From contig OX336389.2 in NCBI GenBank assembly GCA_946902985.2, positions 279,665,527 to 279,729,526 of the forward strand: DNA of 64,000 bases. The letters are read 5' to 3'. This document shows, piece after piece, positions 52,971 through 62,460 of the stretch. The position numbers and the translations under genes are program-made. How positions within the stretch are numbered: position 1 is the stretch's first letter; the number at the start of each line of letters is the position of its first letter. This DNA is from Meconema thalassinum (taxonomy: Eukaryota > Arthropoda > Insecta > Orthoptera > Tettigoniidae). A model generated the notes under the pieces. It saw nothing but the letters and a program-made list of their open reading frames with translations, ran no database searches and was not told the DNA's origin.

Positions 52971-53411
52971 TGAATTCCACAGTATGTTTTTTTGAGAAAT
53001 ACATGTAAAAAAATTCTGTTTACCTTTTTGCTTAGTAAATTGACAAATATTTAAATATGTGCCATTCATACTCCATAGATCATAATAGAAAGTTCGTTAA
53101 GTATAACATTTTATTTGTGTGTTGTGTTGTATTTTACAACTTTTCTTTGTATTGCCATTAATAGTTGTAGGCTATAGAAACTTTGAATCTTATCTAAAAT
53201 AATTATACCAAGTTATATGCTCTAAGATATTGGTTGATATTTCTGGGTATTTTGCGGTGACAATCCCCTGAGAATACTCACAATTTTCCAGGATAGTCAG
53301 CCCCCCTCCCCCCGATTTTTTTTCTATATACGCCCCTGCATGAGGCTACATGATTACGATGTCGCAAAGCCCTTTAATGAATACAACAACTATGTTAAAA
53401 TTAGACAAAAT

Positions 53412-53625
53412 AATTTAATGTTTTTCAGTCGGTCAATGCGATTGTAACGGGTGGTTCCCTTATCCTCAAAATAAAACATGGGGTTAATGAATACACTTGT
53501 ATTTATTTATTAATCTTACCTATTATTTTTTTTTTTCAGGATAAGGGAACCATCAATTACAATTGGGTACAATCGTGTTGACCACCTGAAAAACATTAAA
53601 TTTCGATTGCTAAGGCAATACTGAA
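53412..53625. mobile_element. Small foldback-family element
   Basis: TTTTTCAGTCGGTCAATGCG and GTGGTTCCCTTATCCT on the left are mirrored by AGGATAAGGGAACCAT and CGTGTTGACCACCTGAAAAA on the right. Termini match those of 14317-15484. Confidence 0.78.
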
Positions 53626-54300
53626 CAAAGAGTTCCGTGAAGAACTAAATAGACCATTTTTATAAATCCCACTGGTGTTTTCCACTAAAACTCTTCTGCC
53701 TATTAAAACGATTTTCCATGTGATAGGCTTACATTAAATAGATTTTGGCTCACAACCCATGTCTTCACCAAAAAAAAAATTACAATGATAAGTTAAGTGC
53801 TAGAAAATATACGAGGGGCGTACTATATTGTATTATATTTTATTTTATCATTTCAAATGATCTTGGGGCCGATAACCTCGATGTTAGGCCCCTTAAAACA
53901 ACAATTATCATCATCATCATCAAATGATCTTGTCGACTTCATCGTTATGCTTTGGTCTACCGTTATGCGTTACGGTTACGGAGAGGAAATGTACTAAGGT
54001 TGCACTTGAGCGTATGACGTCATCATGTTGTTCAGTGCATATGCACCGAGTCTGAGTTTCCTCCTGGGCTATGGCGTTATGTGATACGGAGATGGAGAGC
54101 GTATTACGTCATCATGTTGTTCAGTGCATATGCACTGACCCACCTGCCTTTCTAACATGTGTAGCATTTGTAGCATGCGTCATTTGAAATGATATAAAGT
54201 CTAGTCTTTCAGACTGACTGTAACTTTTATTTTCTACCCAAATGAAGTTCATTACACATCATTTGTTACGTACACCTTCTCAACATATTTGGGGCGTAAC
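53626..54300. other. Unannotated, with small tandem duplication
   Basis: A block with ACGTCATCATGTTGTTCAGT and GCATATGCAC occurs twice, about 89 bp apart (54017, 54106). The inverted GGCCTAACATC repeat lies at 53840-53920. No gene was recognised. Confidence 0.5.
53840..53920 (-). repeat. GGCCTAACATC short repeat, inverted
   Basis: TTGGGGCCGATAACCTCGATG and TTAGGCCCCTTAAAACAACA, the reverse complement of 39926-39995, followed by (ATC)n. Confidence 0.75.
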
Positions 54301-54647
54301 TACGAGGGGTGAAATTGTAGAGTGTTAGATTTCACTGCATTCGGTGGATTGAATCTCGAGAAAATGCTATTTAAATATTTTAACTTCGCTTGGCCGCCAT
54401 GTTGGTTTTGTAATTTTCACGTGTTTAAGCCTCACATAGCTGAACCTACCTTAGTATTCTCTATCACCAAACAAAATTTTAGGGTCATATCAATAATAGT
54501 TTGGAGACTGCCGGTGAAATATTTCGTTTGGCCGTCATGTTAAATACGTGAAACGTAGTTTAATTTGAAGGGAGCTGTCGGGGTCGGGCAAAATAGTATG
54601 ATGTCCTTACCGAGTTTCATTGAAATCGTTCCAGTCGTTTATATTTT
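54301..54647. other. Repeat-like sequence upstream of CTTCG family
   Basis: GGCCGCCATGTTGG and GGCCGTCATGTT flank an AT-rich block that leads, via GAGTTTCATTGAAATCGTTCC, into the CTTCG-motif repeat. It resembles 6091-6653 in wording. No gene. Confidence 0.45.
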
Positions 54648-55506
54648 ACTAGCAACCCGACCCGGCTTCGCCCGGGAACAGTTATGAATGCATTACGTGA
54701 TAAGCGCTTTTTTTTTTTCCAATGTCAATGAACAACGAGCAATATCCGTTCTACGTCTCGGCATGATGGGTTAAAATCACTGACTGGACTATTAATTATA
54801 TGATAATGGAGATGCATGTGCAAAGAATTCTTGTCAGACTTAATTTAAGAATTGTGAGGTGCATGAAACTCAAATCCCCCTTCCGTCCAATCTTAACTTG
54901 ACTGTGTATTTTGCGGAACGAAACGTTCACAGGCGAAATGAAGAAAAGCCGAGTTGCACTTCCAGGGAAACTCCTTACACAACCACTCTTCTCTAAAGTT
55001 TTTAACTCAACACGACTCGACAGTTTGCTGCTGGCTGTGTCTGGGACAATAAGCTCGTCCAGTAGCTAAGCTGTAACTGGGGTGATGGACTCGTCCCTTA
55101 GCTAGCTCGTAAACTGTCGCCTCAGAAACTGAATGGAGAGTGTTGGAAGAAATGAAAAAGTAAAAACACCTATATTAGGCGATGTATTGAAGATAGAGAT
55201 ATGTTCTCCCGGGCTTTATTGTAGAACTTTTCATGCTGAACAATTCTTACACTCATAAGTATATAGATATTTTTAACGGTTTGCCCAGCGTGACCTTAAA
55301 AAGCGCACGGACGCCAGTTTTTTTCGACCTATTCACTGAAATCGTTAGTACATGACTTCCTTTGGTCATAAATAAATTATTTTCTACAGAAACCTTCCTC
55401 GAGTGATCCTTTACTGATTGGTGAAAACCGCATCAAAATCCATTCAGTGGTTCTCGAGATTACCCATGACATCCGAGAATAGGGGACTTTGTTTTATGAA
55501 CTAGAG
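54648..55506 (+). repeat. CTTCG-motif repeat family, copy 3 (fullest)
   Basis: Begins TAGCAACCCGACCCGGCTTCG with CCCGG..CCGGG able to pair, then the standard order of blocks to GGGGACTTTGTTTTATGAAC and AGAGATTA. It contains a small internal duplication near 55025-55120 (two GCTGT..TGGG..AAT/GAT..CTCGTCC passages). Confidence 0.85.
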
Positions 55507-55539
55507 ATTATACGCCAATCAGCATAATTTAATATAGTA

Positions 55540-56250
55540 TAATCCCCATTCCGTCCAATCTTAAATTGACTGTGAATTTTGCGGAACGAAAACTTCACAG
55601 GCGAAATGAGAGTTGCACTTCCAGGGAATGGCGAGGTGAATGAAACTCAATTCCCCCTTCCGTCCAATCTTAACTTGACTGTGTTTCACAGGTGAAATGA
55701 AGAAAACCCGAGTTGCACTTCCAGGGAAACTCCAAACACAACCACCCTTCTCAGAAGTCTTAACTCAACACGACTCAACGGTTTGCTGCTGGCTGCATCT
55801 GGGGCAAGAGGTTTGCCCGCTAGCTACGCTGTAACAGGGATGATAGACTCGCCCCTAGATAGCTCGTAAACTGTCGCCTCAGTAGTTGAATGGACATGGT
55901 TGGAAGAAATTAAAACGTAAAAACACATATAGTGGGCATTGTATTGAAGATAGACATATGCTCTCGCGGACTTTTTTGTAGAACTTTTCATGCTGAACAA
56001 TTCTTACACTCATAGTATTTAGATATTTTTAAGCGTAGGCTTACAAAGCGCTTGGACGCCAGTTTATTTTGGACTTTTCCACTGAAATCGTTACTGCTCG
56101 GCTTTCTTTGATCATAAATAAATTATTTTCTACAGAAATCATCCTCGCGATATCCTTTACAGAATGGTGAAAACCGCATCAAAAGCCATCGAGTGGTTCT
56201 CGAGTTAACTCATAACATCCAAAAATCGGGAACTTCGTTTTATATAGGTA
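55540..56250 (+). repeat. CTTCG-motif repeat family, copy 4, 5' truncated
   Basis: Begins inside the family (CCGTCCAATCTTAAATTGAC), repeats that block once (CCGTCCAATCTTAACTTGAC near 55659), then runs in order to GGGAACTTCGTTTTATATAGG. It lies directly after copy 3 in the same orientation. Confidence 0.82.
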
Positions 56251-56768
56251 CTAAGTAGAAAATTAGGTGAACACACACTTGCACACATCTCACCCCCATG
56301 TACACAGACACGTACGCATACACACATACATACGGTCAAAAGGTGATCTCATAAGCCTATTTTTCCTATGATGGAAATAGAGTAAAAATGAGAAAGAACA
56401 ATATTGCTCCTTATCAAAAATAAAAGTAACGAGCGTTATCGTCAGTTCGTTGCTTCTAAAAGTAGCGGCATTACAGTTATTGAACTTAATTAGGAACGTC
56501 AGTAACCTCTCGTTACCGCAAAAGTAACGGTTACATGAAACGCGTTACCCCGACATTGATTTGTTCCGTGCAGTCGAGGTGCGTGGCTATACAAGGAGGG
56601 CGTGTGCTGTAATGGTACGTCTCGACCTTATGATTAGGGCTGGACATCGATCGCCAGACGCGCCATCCTCAATCTTACATGAATCTGAACTGACAGCTGA
56701 CATTATCGAATACTCATGTAACATTCAAGAAGGTCGCAAACGTGAAATTGACCTTCAGTTATAATTTA
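56251..56768. other. CA-rich tract and GTAAC-rich segment
   Basis: CACACA/TACATACA simple sequence runs near 56270-56335. Then repeated AGTAACG, CGTTACC and GTAACGG words (56420-56553) resemble subterminal repeats of a DNA transposon, but no inverted end was found. A 67-codon frame at 56561-56764 is unrecognised. Confidence 0.4.
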
Positions 56769-57148
56769 ACCGGCCGAAGTGGCCGAGAGCGCAGACGCAC
56801 TGCCTAGTGCGTCGTTGGTATCGGGAGAGCGTGGGTTCGAACCCCACCTCCGCCGTCTTGAAAATGATTTTCCGTGGTTTTCCATTTTCACCCTCAGGCA
56901 AATGCCGGGTCAGTTCCTTTCAACAGGTCCGCGGCTGACTTCCTCCACACTCCCTCACCTGACACCTACTTAATTAGACCCAACGTAGCAGTCGCCTGGT
57001 CTATCGGCCTGTCGCCATCCCCAGTTGTATCTGCTGACAGGGTGTTTCCAGCTCCAAGACACCGTCCTTGCGACTGTAGAGGAATGATCCCTCGCAGAGT
57101 CTGTGGGCGAAACCGAGTTGGAGGAATAAGCGATTAAAGGAAAAAGAA
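56769..57148 (+). mobile_element. SINE-G, copy 1
   Basis: Head CCGGCCGAAGTGGCCGAGAG resembles a tRNA with a long variable arm, box B GGTTCGAACCC. Then come GAAAATGATTTTCCGTGGTT, GGCAAATGCCGGGTC (shared central block), GTCGCCTGGTCTATCGGCC and an end GAATAAGCGATTAAAGG. Confidence 0.9.
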
Positions 57149-57189
57149 AGTAATAATTTCACGAAGGGAGGGGAAATATCTATGAAGTC

Positions 57190-57645
57190 TAGTTGTTGTT
57201 GTTGTTGTTGTTGTTTCATTTGAGGGGCCTAGACATAATGGCCATTTAGCCCTGTGTACTTAGGTGAGCGTGGAATTTTGTCTGACAACCTATGTTATTC
57301 ATTTAGCCTCTTGTACTTGGGTGAGCGCGGAATTCTGTCTGGTAACCTGTGTTATTCAGATGGCTCTATTAGTGTGTGTATTTGTAACTCAGGTGAGAAT
57401 TAAGACGGAAGCGGCCGTGGCCTTAAGTTAGGAACCATCCCGGCATTCGCCTGCAGTAGAATCAAGGAACCACGGAAAATTACTTCCAGGATGGCTGAGG
57501 TAGGATTTGATTTTGCCTCACGAGGCTGAGTGGACCCCGTTCCAGTCCTCAGACCAGAATTAAATTTCTTGGCTGTGCTGGGAATTGAACCTGGACCTCC
57601 GGAGCTACAGCAACGAATGCTGGCCGCTACAACACGAGCTAGAAT
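57190..57645 (-). mobile_element. SINE-B with repeated tail piece
   Basis: (TTG)n, GGGGCCTAGACATAATGGCC, then the block ACTT.GGTGAGCG.GGAATT.TGTCTG.AACCT.TGTTATTCA twice, then the central block and a head with GGGAATTGAACCTGGACC. The tail duplication is about 60 bp. Confidence 0.87.
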
Positions 57646-57721
57646 CGAGGCTATAGCAGGGATGCCAACGCACTGAGGGAGCCGAATGTGTCACCCACTT
57701 CTCAGGGAGGGTTGTTGATGC

Positions 57722-57908
57722 TGTTGATTCATTTTGAAGCTCCGCGATATCACTGTCATGTAGCCCCAGGTACTTGGGTATATGTGGAATTTGTCTGATA
57801 ACCCGTGTCATTGTGATGGCTATATTAGAGTTTGTTTTTGTAATTGGGGTGGAGATATGGTAGTGGCGGCCAAGGCCGTAAGTAAGGAACCATCCCAGCA
57901 TAAAATTT
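57722..57908 (-). mobile_element. SINE-B, tail and part of centre
   Basis: GAAGCTCCGCGATATCACTG, TCTGATAACCCGTGTCATTG and GGAACCATCCCAGCAT, then the match stops shortly before the hAT element at 57937. Confidence 0.78.
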
Positions 57909-57936
57909 TCTATTCTACAATAATAATTATACAGAC

Positions 57937-58965
57937 CACTGGTTTCCAACCTGGGGGCGATCGCCCCCACGTGGGCGATTTGGGTTATCAAGGGGGCAAT
58001 AAATAATTTGGGGGCGATTTGGGGGCGATGAGTATTCATAGGGGGGAAAAATTAAAATAATAGGTCTACTGTACAGTAGAAGTTGCCGGGTAGTACACGG
58101 AAAAATGTAACAAGAGCGCCTCCCGTTCGCTCGTTCATAATTCATCGCCAAGTTTGACATTCACAACGTAAATATTGGCCGTAAAGCGCTGATTCAGTTT
58201 CTGAACCTTAGAATGTGTTCAATGTTAGATAACGAGACTCCCAGAAGACAAATTCCTAATTTCCTTGACCAGTTGAAAACTGACATGGAATCAAGATTTG
58301 AAGATTTGACCAAGTTACAAATTCCGGATTGGATTCTAGATCCATTCTCGTTTGAAGCTGTGGATAAGCTTGATAACTCTTTATAGACGGAGTTTCTAGA
58401 TCAGAAGTATGAATGTAAGCCGAAAATCATTTTCAAGCAGAGCGGTTACGAGTTAGCCTGGGTGGAGCTTATGGACACTTACCCACAACTGTGGGGAAAA
58501 ACTGAACCACTTTTCATATTTAGTAGAAAAAGGATTTGTTTCTGTAGTCCAGCTCCACCAAAAAAAAAAAAAAAAAAATTGGAAATTTGCCTCAAAGGAG
58601 ATTTGCACCTGAACTTGACGACCATAAATCCGGATATTCAAGCTTTAACTGAAATCCACCAAGCACAAGGCAGCCATTGAAAATGTACGTCAATGATCTT
58701 AGTTAATTATTTCACATCATTGTTCTTAATTTTTTTTAAATGTATATTTCAATTTTTTTTCTATTTTATTTAAGAGTGACCGGATAAAACTGCTTGGGTT
58801 GTTTTTATATACGGCCATAAAATTGTTCAAAATAATAAAACTGGTTTAATATTTACACTTTAGTTTAATTTAAAGTTAGACATACAATGAAATTGAAAAG
58901 GGGGCGCTAGGTGTTAGTCAACCTCCAGAAAGGGGAGACGGGTCACAAAAGGTTGGGAACCACTG
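57937..58965 (+). mobile_element. hAT element with transposase remnant
   Basis: Left CACTGGTTTCCAACCTGGGG and right GGTTGGGAACCACTG are inverted ends of the CAGTGGTTCCCAACC type seen in hAT elements. The 8-bp flanks (ATACAGAC, TAATAGAC) match poorly, so the insertion is old. Inside lies a hAT C-terminal coding remnant. Confidence 0.75.
58141..58680 (+). pseudogene. hAT transposase C-terminal remnant
   Basis: One frame reads FLDQLKTDMESRFEDLTKLQ, IPDWILDPFSFEAVDKLDN, then TAG at 58384-58386, then GYELAWVELMDTYPQLWGK, an F.FSR segment, an A19 run, CLKGDLHLNLTTINPDIQAL and HQAQGSH before the stop at 58680. The order matches the end of ZBED5/SCAND3-like hAT transposases, including the hATC dimerisation region (YP.LW, then L.GDL.L.L..I.PDI). 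The usual SSVERGFS-like motif is degraded at the A run. The catalytic first half is absent. The assignment to hAT is firm from the motif order, the subgroup less so. Confidence 0.72.
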
Positions 58966-59364
58966 TAATAGACTAATAATAATACTCATAATAACGTTAG
59001 GTTTTCTACAAGAGCTGTCAATCGGGCTGGTTTGTTGAGCCTATTCTCCGACTTGGCTCGCTTGCCTGTCCAGACACCGATCTGGTCACGCACGGGCTTG
59101 TTGCCAGGACCGGTCAGTGCAGTCCATCTGGTCATTGTTGTCTCAAAACCATCCCAGACACAAAATCCCAATTAACAGTACGAGTCTACTCCAAACCCAG
59201 CCAAGAAATGTCCTCGTGACAATACTGCTCTACATACAAAAAAACCTAACCTGAGGCTTACGCCCCAGACAGTCTGAGGCAAGTCCTAGCTTGTAATAGG
59301 TTTGCTTCAACTTCATAACAGTTTAAGTATTATTTTTGTTATATCATTATCCTATCTTTAACTA
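58966..59364. other. No supported gene
   Basis: A GTCCTCGTGACAATACTG passage with TCTACATACAAAAAAAC (near 59210) recurs near 60839, a short repeat. A 61-codon frame is unrecognised. Confidence 0.45.
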
Positions 59365-60465
59365 GAAACCCGCCCGAGCTTCGACCGGGAACAGATATAA
59401 ATGCATTTCGTGATAGGCTAAGCGCTTTTTTTTTCGATGTCAAGGAACTACGACCTATATCAGTTTTACGTCTCGGCATGATGAGTTAAAATCACTGACT
59501 GGACTATTAATTATATTATCATGGAGATGCATGTGCAACGAATTCTTGTCAGACGTAATTTAAGAATTGCGAGGTGCATGAAACACAAATCCCCTTTCCG
59601 TCCAATCTTAACTTGACTGTGTATTTTGCGGAACGAAAAGTTCACAGATGAAATGAAGAAAAGCCGAGTTGCACTTCCAGGGAAACTACAAACACAACCA
59701 CTCTTCTCTGAAGTCTTAACTCAACACGACTCGACAGTTTGCTGCTGGCTGTATCTGGGGGTAATAGGCTCGCCCGCTAGCTAGGCTGTAACTGGGGTGA
59801 TAGGCTCTTCCATAGCTAGCTCGTAAACTGTCGCCTCTGTAATTGAATGGAGATTGTTGGGAGAAATGAAAACGTAAAAACACTTATAGTGGGCGATGTA
59901 TTGAAGATAGAGATGTGCACTCGCGGCCTTTTTTTTTTTTTTTTTTTTTTTTAGAACTTTTCATGCTGAACAATTCTTACACTTATAGTGTAGGCCTATT
60001 GATATTTTTAACGGTTTGCCCACCGTAAGCTTAAAAAGCACACGGGCGCCAGGTTTTCTTTCGACTTTTTCACTGAAATCGTTACTGCCTGGCTTCTTTG
60101 ATCATAAATAAATTGTGTACAAGTTTTGCGGGCTTGTAGGCCGTGGTCCAGACAGGATATCTCCCGCAGCTGACCAAGGAAAGGAGCGGAACCCTTGATA
60201 ATGCCGGACGCAGTTTCCGGTGAAACGTCGGGAGATATCCTGTCTGGACCACGACCTACAAGCCCGAAAAACTTGTACTTAATTATGAACGCCGGCCGTG
60301 AAAGCCTAAGCTGCTATATCATAAATAAATTATTTTCTACAGAAACCTTCCTCGAGATATCCTTTACAGAATGGTGAAAACCGCTTCAAAATCCATCCAG
60401 TGGTTCTCGAGATTACCCGTGACATCCAAGAATCGGGGACTTTGTTTTACACTTAAGTAGAGATA
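59365..60465 (+). repeat. CTTCG-motif repeat family, copy 5 (split)
   Basis: Begins ACTAGAAACCCGCCCGAGCT, TTCGACCGGGA, and follows the family order to GGGGACTTTGTTTTACAC. It contains a long T run (59930-59952) and a 203-bp insertion at 60115-60317. Confidence 0.85.
60115..60317. mobile_element. Hairpin insertion with 14-bp target duplication
   Basis: ACAAGTTTTGCGGGCTTGTA, GGCCGTGGTCCAGACAGG and ATATCTCCCG are mirrored by CGGGAGATATCCTGTCTGG and CTACAAGCCCGAAAAACTTGT. ATCATAAATAAATT flanks the block at 60101-60114 and 60318-60331; other copies of the repeat have it once. After the palindrome about 40 bp (ATGAACGCCGGCCGTGAAAG) extend to the junction. Confidence 0.85.
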
Positions 60466-60671
60466 TTGCCTTGTTCAAATTACAAATGGTGTGGACACAC
60501 AAGAAACGTTCTATGTCCGGTCATCATATGCTATTGGGGCATACATTACTCAACACTTTCCACATATACTGTATGTCCTTGTCAGGATGACTGCTAAAGT
60601 TGGTTTAGCCTTCAAAACTTAAGATTACGGGTTCGATCCAAACTCAGTGCTATGAATTTAAGAACGATTAA

Positions 60672-60740
60672 TGATGATGATAATATTGTTGTTTTAAGGG
60701 GCCTAACACATGGGTTATCGGCCCAAGAATGTTTAAACAC
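60672..60740 (+). repeat. GGCCTAACA short repeat
   Basis: ATATTGTTGTTTTAAGGGGC, CTAACACATGGGTTATCGGCCC, as at 39926. A degenerate tRNA-like GGGTTCGATCC lies upstream near 60630. Confidence 0.7.
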
Positions 60741-61024
60741 AACTTCTTGTCAGTAGATTTGATTGTACGAAAATCGCGCCCAGGAAAAATAGCGCCCATT
60801 GAGGAATGTGCGTTAATCACGCCCAGCCTATAAAATGTCCTCGTGACAAAACTGTTCTACATACAAAAAAAACTGTCCCATGTTTGTAGTGCAATCAGTA
60901 ATTTTCGTTCAGACAGTCATCTAACCAAGTAGCGACCAATGGTTTCGTCAAGATCAATGGATTCGTCCGTATCAGCCACAAATACTCCAGGTAGAGACCG
61001 TACTGGGCGCGATTTACAAGACAC

Positions 61025-61095
61025 CGTAGATATACTGGCACTTAAAGATCCCCTTCTGAGAAAACTTTCGATGCCCAGGCGTGTCTAAAGCCAAA
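61025..61095 (+). mobile_element. SINE-E fragment
   Basis: GTAGATATACTGGCACTTAA, AGATCCCCTTCTGAG and GATGCCCAGGCGTGTCTAA match the second half of SINE-E. Confidence 0.65.
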
Positions 61096-61342
61096 GTTAA
61101 AAGAAGAAGGAAGGAAGGAAGGAAGGAAGGAAGGAAGGAAAGAAGGAAGGAAGGAAGATTGCAGCTTTACTTGACCATAAATCTTGTGATTATGAGCCAC
61201 GGGATCTCCATTTTACGTGGGATCCGAACCACAGGCCATGGCATTTCACTTCGAAAATCTCACATGCATTGACCGGGAATGGCAACCAGTCCACCTTGGT
61301 GAGAGGCCAACAGCTTGACCGCTGCGCCACCACGCCCCGAAA
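61085..61342 (-). mobile_element. SINE-H, copy 3, with (GGAA)n tail
   Basis: (GGAA)n near 61106-61158, GATTATGAGCCACGGGATC, CATGGCATTTCACTTCG and head CGCTGCGCCACCACGCCCC. The box B is mutated (GGGAATGGCAACC). Confidence 0.87.
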
Positions 61343-61417
61343 GTGAAAAGAGACGTAAAACCCATAACATTACTATTATTGTTATTATTACTATTATTAT
61401 TGTTGTTGTTGTTATTA

Positions 61418-61790
61418 TTATACCACTAATTGTGGCATGGAGCGCTAACGCGCTAGCTCTTGCCTTGCTGTCGTCGGGAGAGCGTGGGTTCGAATTCCAC
61501 CTTGGCCGTTCTGAAAATGGTTTCCCATTTTCACCACCAGGCAAATGGTTCCTTTCAACAGGCCGAATTCCTTCCAATATCATTTCACTGACCCTTCCTA
61601 AATTAAGCCCAACCCAAATAAGCGGTCGCCTGGGCGATCGGCCTGTCACCATTCCCAGTTGTATTACCGTAGTTGACAAAGTGTGTTCAGTTCCAAGATA
61701 CCGTCCTTACAACTGTAGAGGAATGATCACTAGCGGAGTACGTTGCTGAAGACGTGCTGGGAGGATAAGTGATTAAAATTAGAATTATGA
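61418..61790 (+). mobile_element. SINE-G, copy 2
   Basis: CATGGAGCGCTAACGCGCTAG, box B GGTTCGAATTCC, GGCCGTTCTGAAAATGG, GTCGCCTGGGCGATCGGCC and GATAAGTGATTAAAATTAG, then an ATT-rich end. The central block has a deletion. Confidence 0.88.
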
Positions 61791-61917
61791 TTATTATAAC
61801 TGGTATTATCATTATTATTATTATTAAAATTAGTGTCTTTTCCAGCGCTCTGTTTGACATTCGATTAGCGGATGTACCCAAGTTTTAAAGTGTGGGTGAG
61901 GAAAGAAACGGCAAGTC

Positions 61918-62130
61918 TTCAGCTTTGTTATGAAGCAAGCAAGCTTTTGAATCCAAGTTACATTACTTCGATTTACGTGGCTTTCAACTTCACTACCATA
62001 AGTCACTGGGCCCCCACTTTATATGGAATCTGAACCACTAGACGTGCATTTCATCTCGAGAACGCGCATGCGTTAGCCAGGAATCAAACCCTTGGTAGTG
62101 GCAAGCAACTTGACCAATACCCCCAAGAAA
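61918..62130 (-). mobile_element. SINE-H, copy 4, diverged
   Basis: AAGCAAGCAAGCTTTTG tail, TATGGAATCTGAACCACTAG, CATTTCATCTCGAGAACGCG and the head region AGGAATCAAACCC. Strongly diverged. Confidence 0.7.
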
Positions 62131-62265
62131 TTACATGAGTTGTAGTCAAGATTTCACATACATGGGGCTGATAAACGATATGACCTACCAATGAAGAACC
62201 AACCGTAGGCTATAATCAAATTGCATTAGTTTAATGTTAGTGCTAAGTTCAGATACGACTCCTCT

Positions 62266-62330
62266 TATTTTTAGGCCTAGGGGTCGATAACTTAGATGCT
62301 AGGCTCCTTCAAACATTATCACCACCGCCA
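62266..62330 (+). repeat. GGCCTA short repeat, diverged
   Basis: TTAGGCCTAGGGGTCGATAAC and TTAGATGCTAGGCTCCTTC resemble the 53840 copy. Confidence 0.5.
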
Positions 62331-62369
62331 TCGCTTGAGGGTAATTTCATGAAGGATAAAATCCAAGTT

Positions 62370-62460
62370 AAATACTTCGACTGGTACGTGAACAAAATGC
62401 CCGTGGCTCATGATCTCAAGATTAACGGTCACGTTAAACTACAAGCTTCCTTTTTTGTGA
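62370..62460 (+). mobile_element. SINE-H tail fragment
   Basis: CCCGTGGCTCATGATCTCAAG, ATTAACGGTCACGTTAAACT and CTTCCTTTTT match the SINE-H end. The head is absent. Confidence 0.68.

Larger units (their letters stand above)
52199..53338. mobile_element. hAT MITE, copy 3, with SINE-A inside
   Basis: Ends CAGGGGCGTATATA and TATATACGCCCCTG, with CATGAGGG (52191-52198) and CATGAGGC (53339-53346) as target duplication. Removing the SINE-A leaves about 628 bp, matching copy 1. It landed in a SINE-B tail. Confidence 0.93.
51444..53395 (+). mobile_element. SINE-B split by two DNA elements
   Basis: The head TCACCTCGTGGTGCAGTGGC (51446) runs to about 51518. The middle resumes near 51896 (CCACGTAAGGCAAAACTGAG) to CAACCGAGTACATGAGGG (52198). 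The last part resumes at 53339 (CATGAGGCTACATGATTACG, TCGCAAAGCCCTTTAATG). Insertions at 51529-51887 and 52199-53338 account for the gaps, so this SINE is older than both. Confidence 0.88.

Noticed and set aside
56420..56553. GTAACG-rich stretch as a transposon end
   Set aside because: The words resemble subterminal repeats, but no matching inverted end or target duplication was found in the window.
57605..58039. 144-codon reverse frame
   Set aside because: It overlaps a SINE-B and the G-rich end of a hAT element on the wrong strand, with no motif.
61315..61749. 144- and 139-codon frames on both strands
   Set aside because: Both cross the (ATT)n run and SINE-G; the Ile/Val runs are microsatellite translation.
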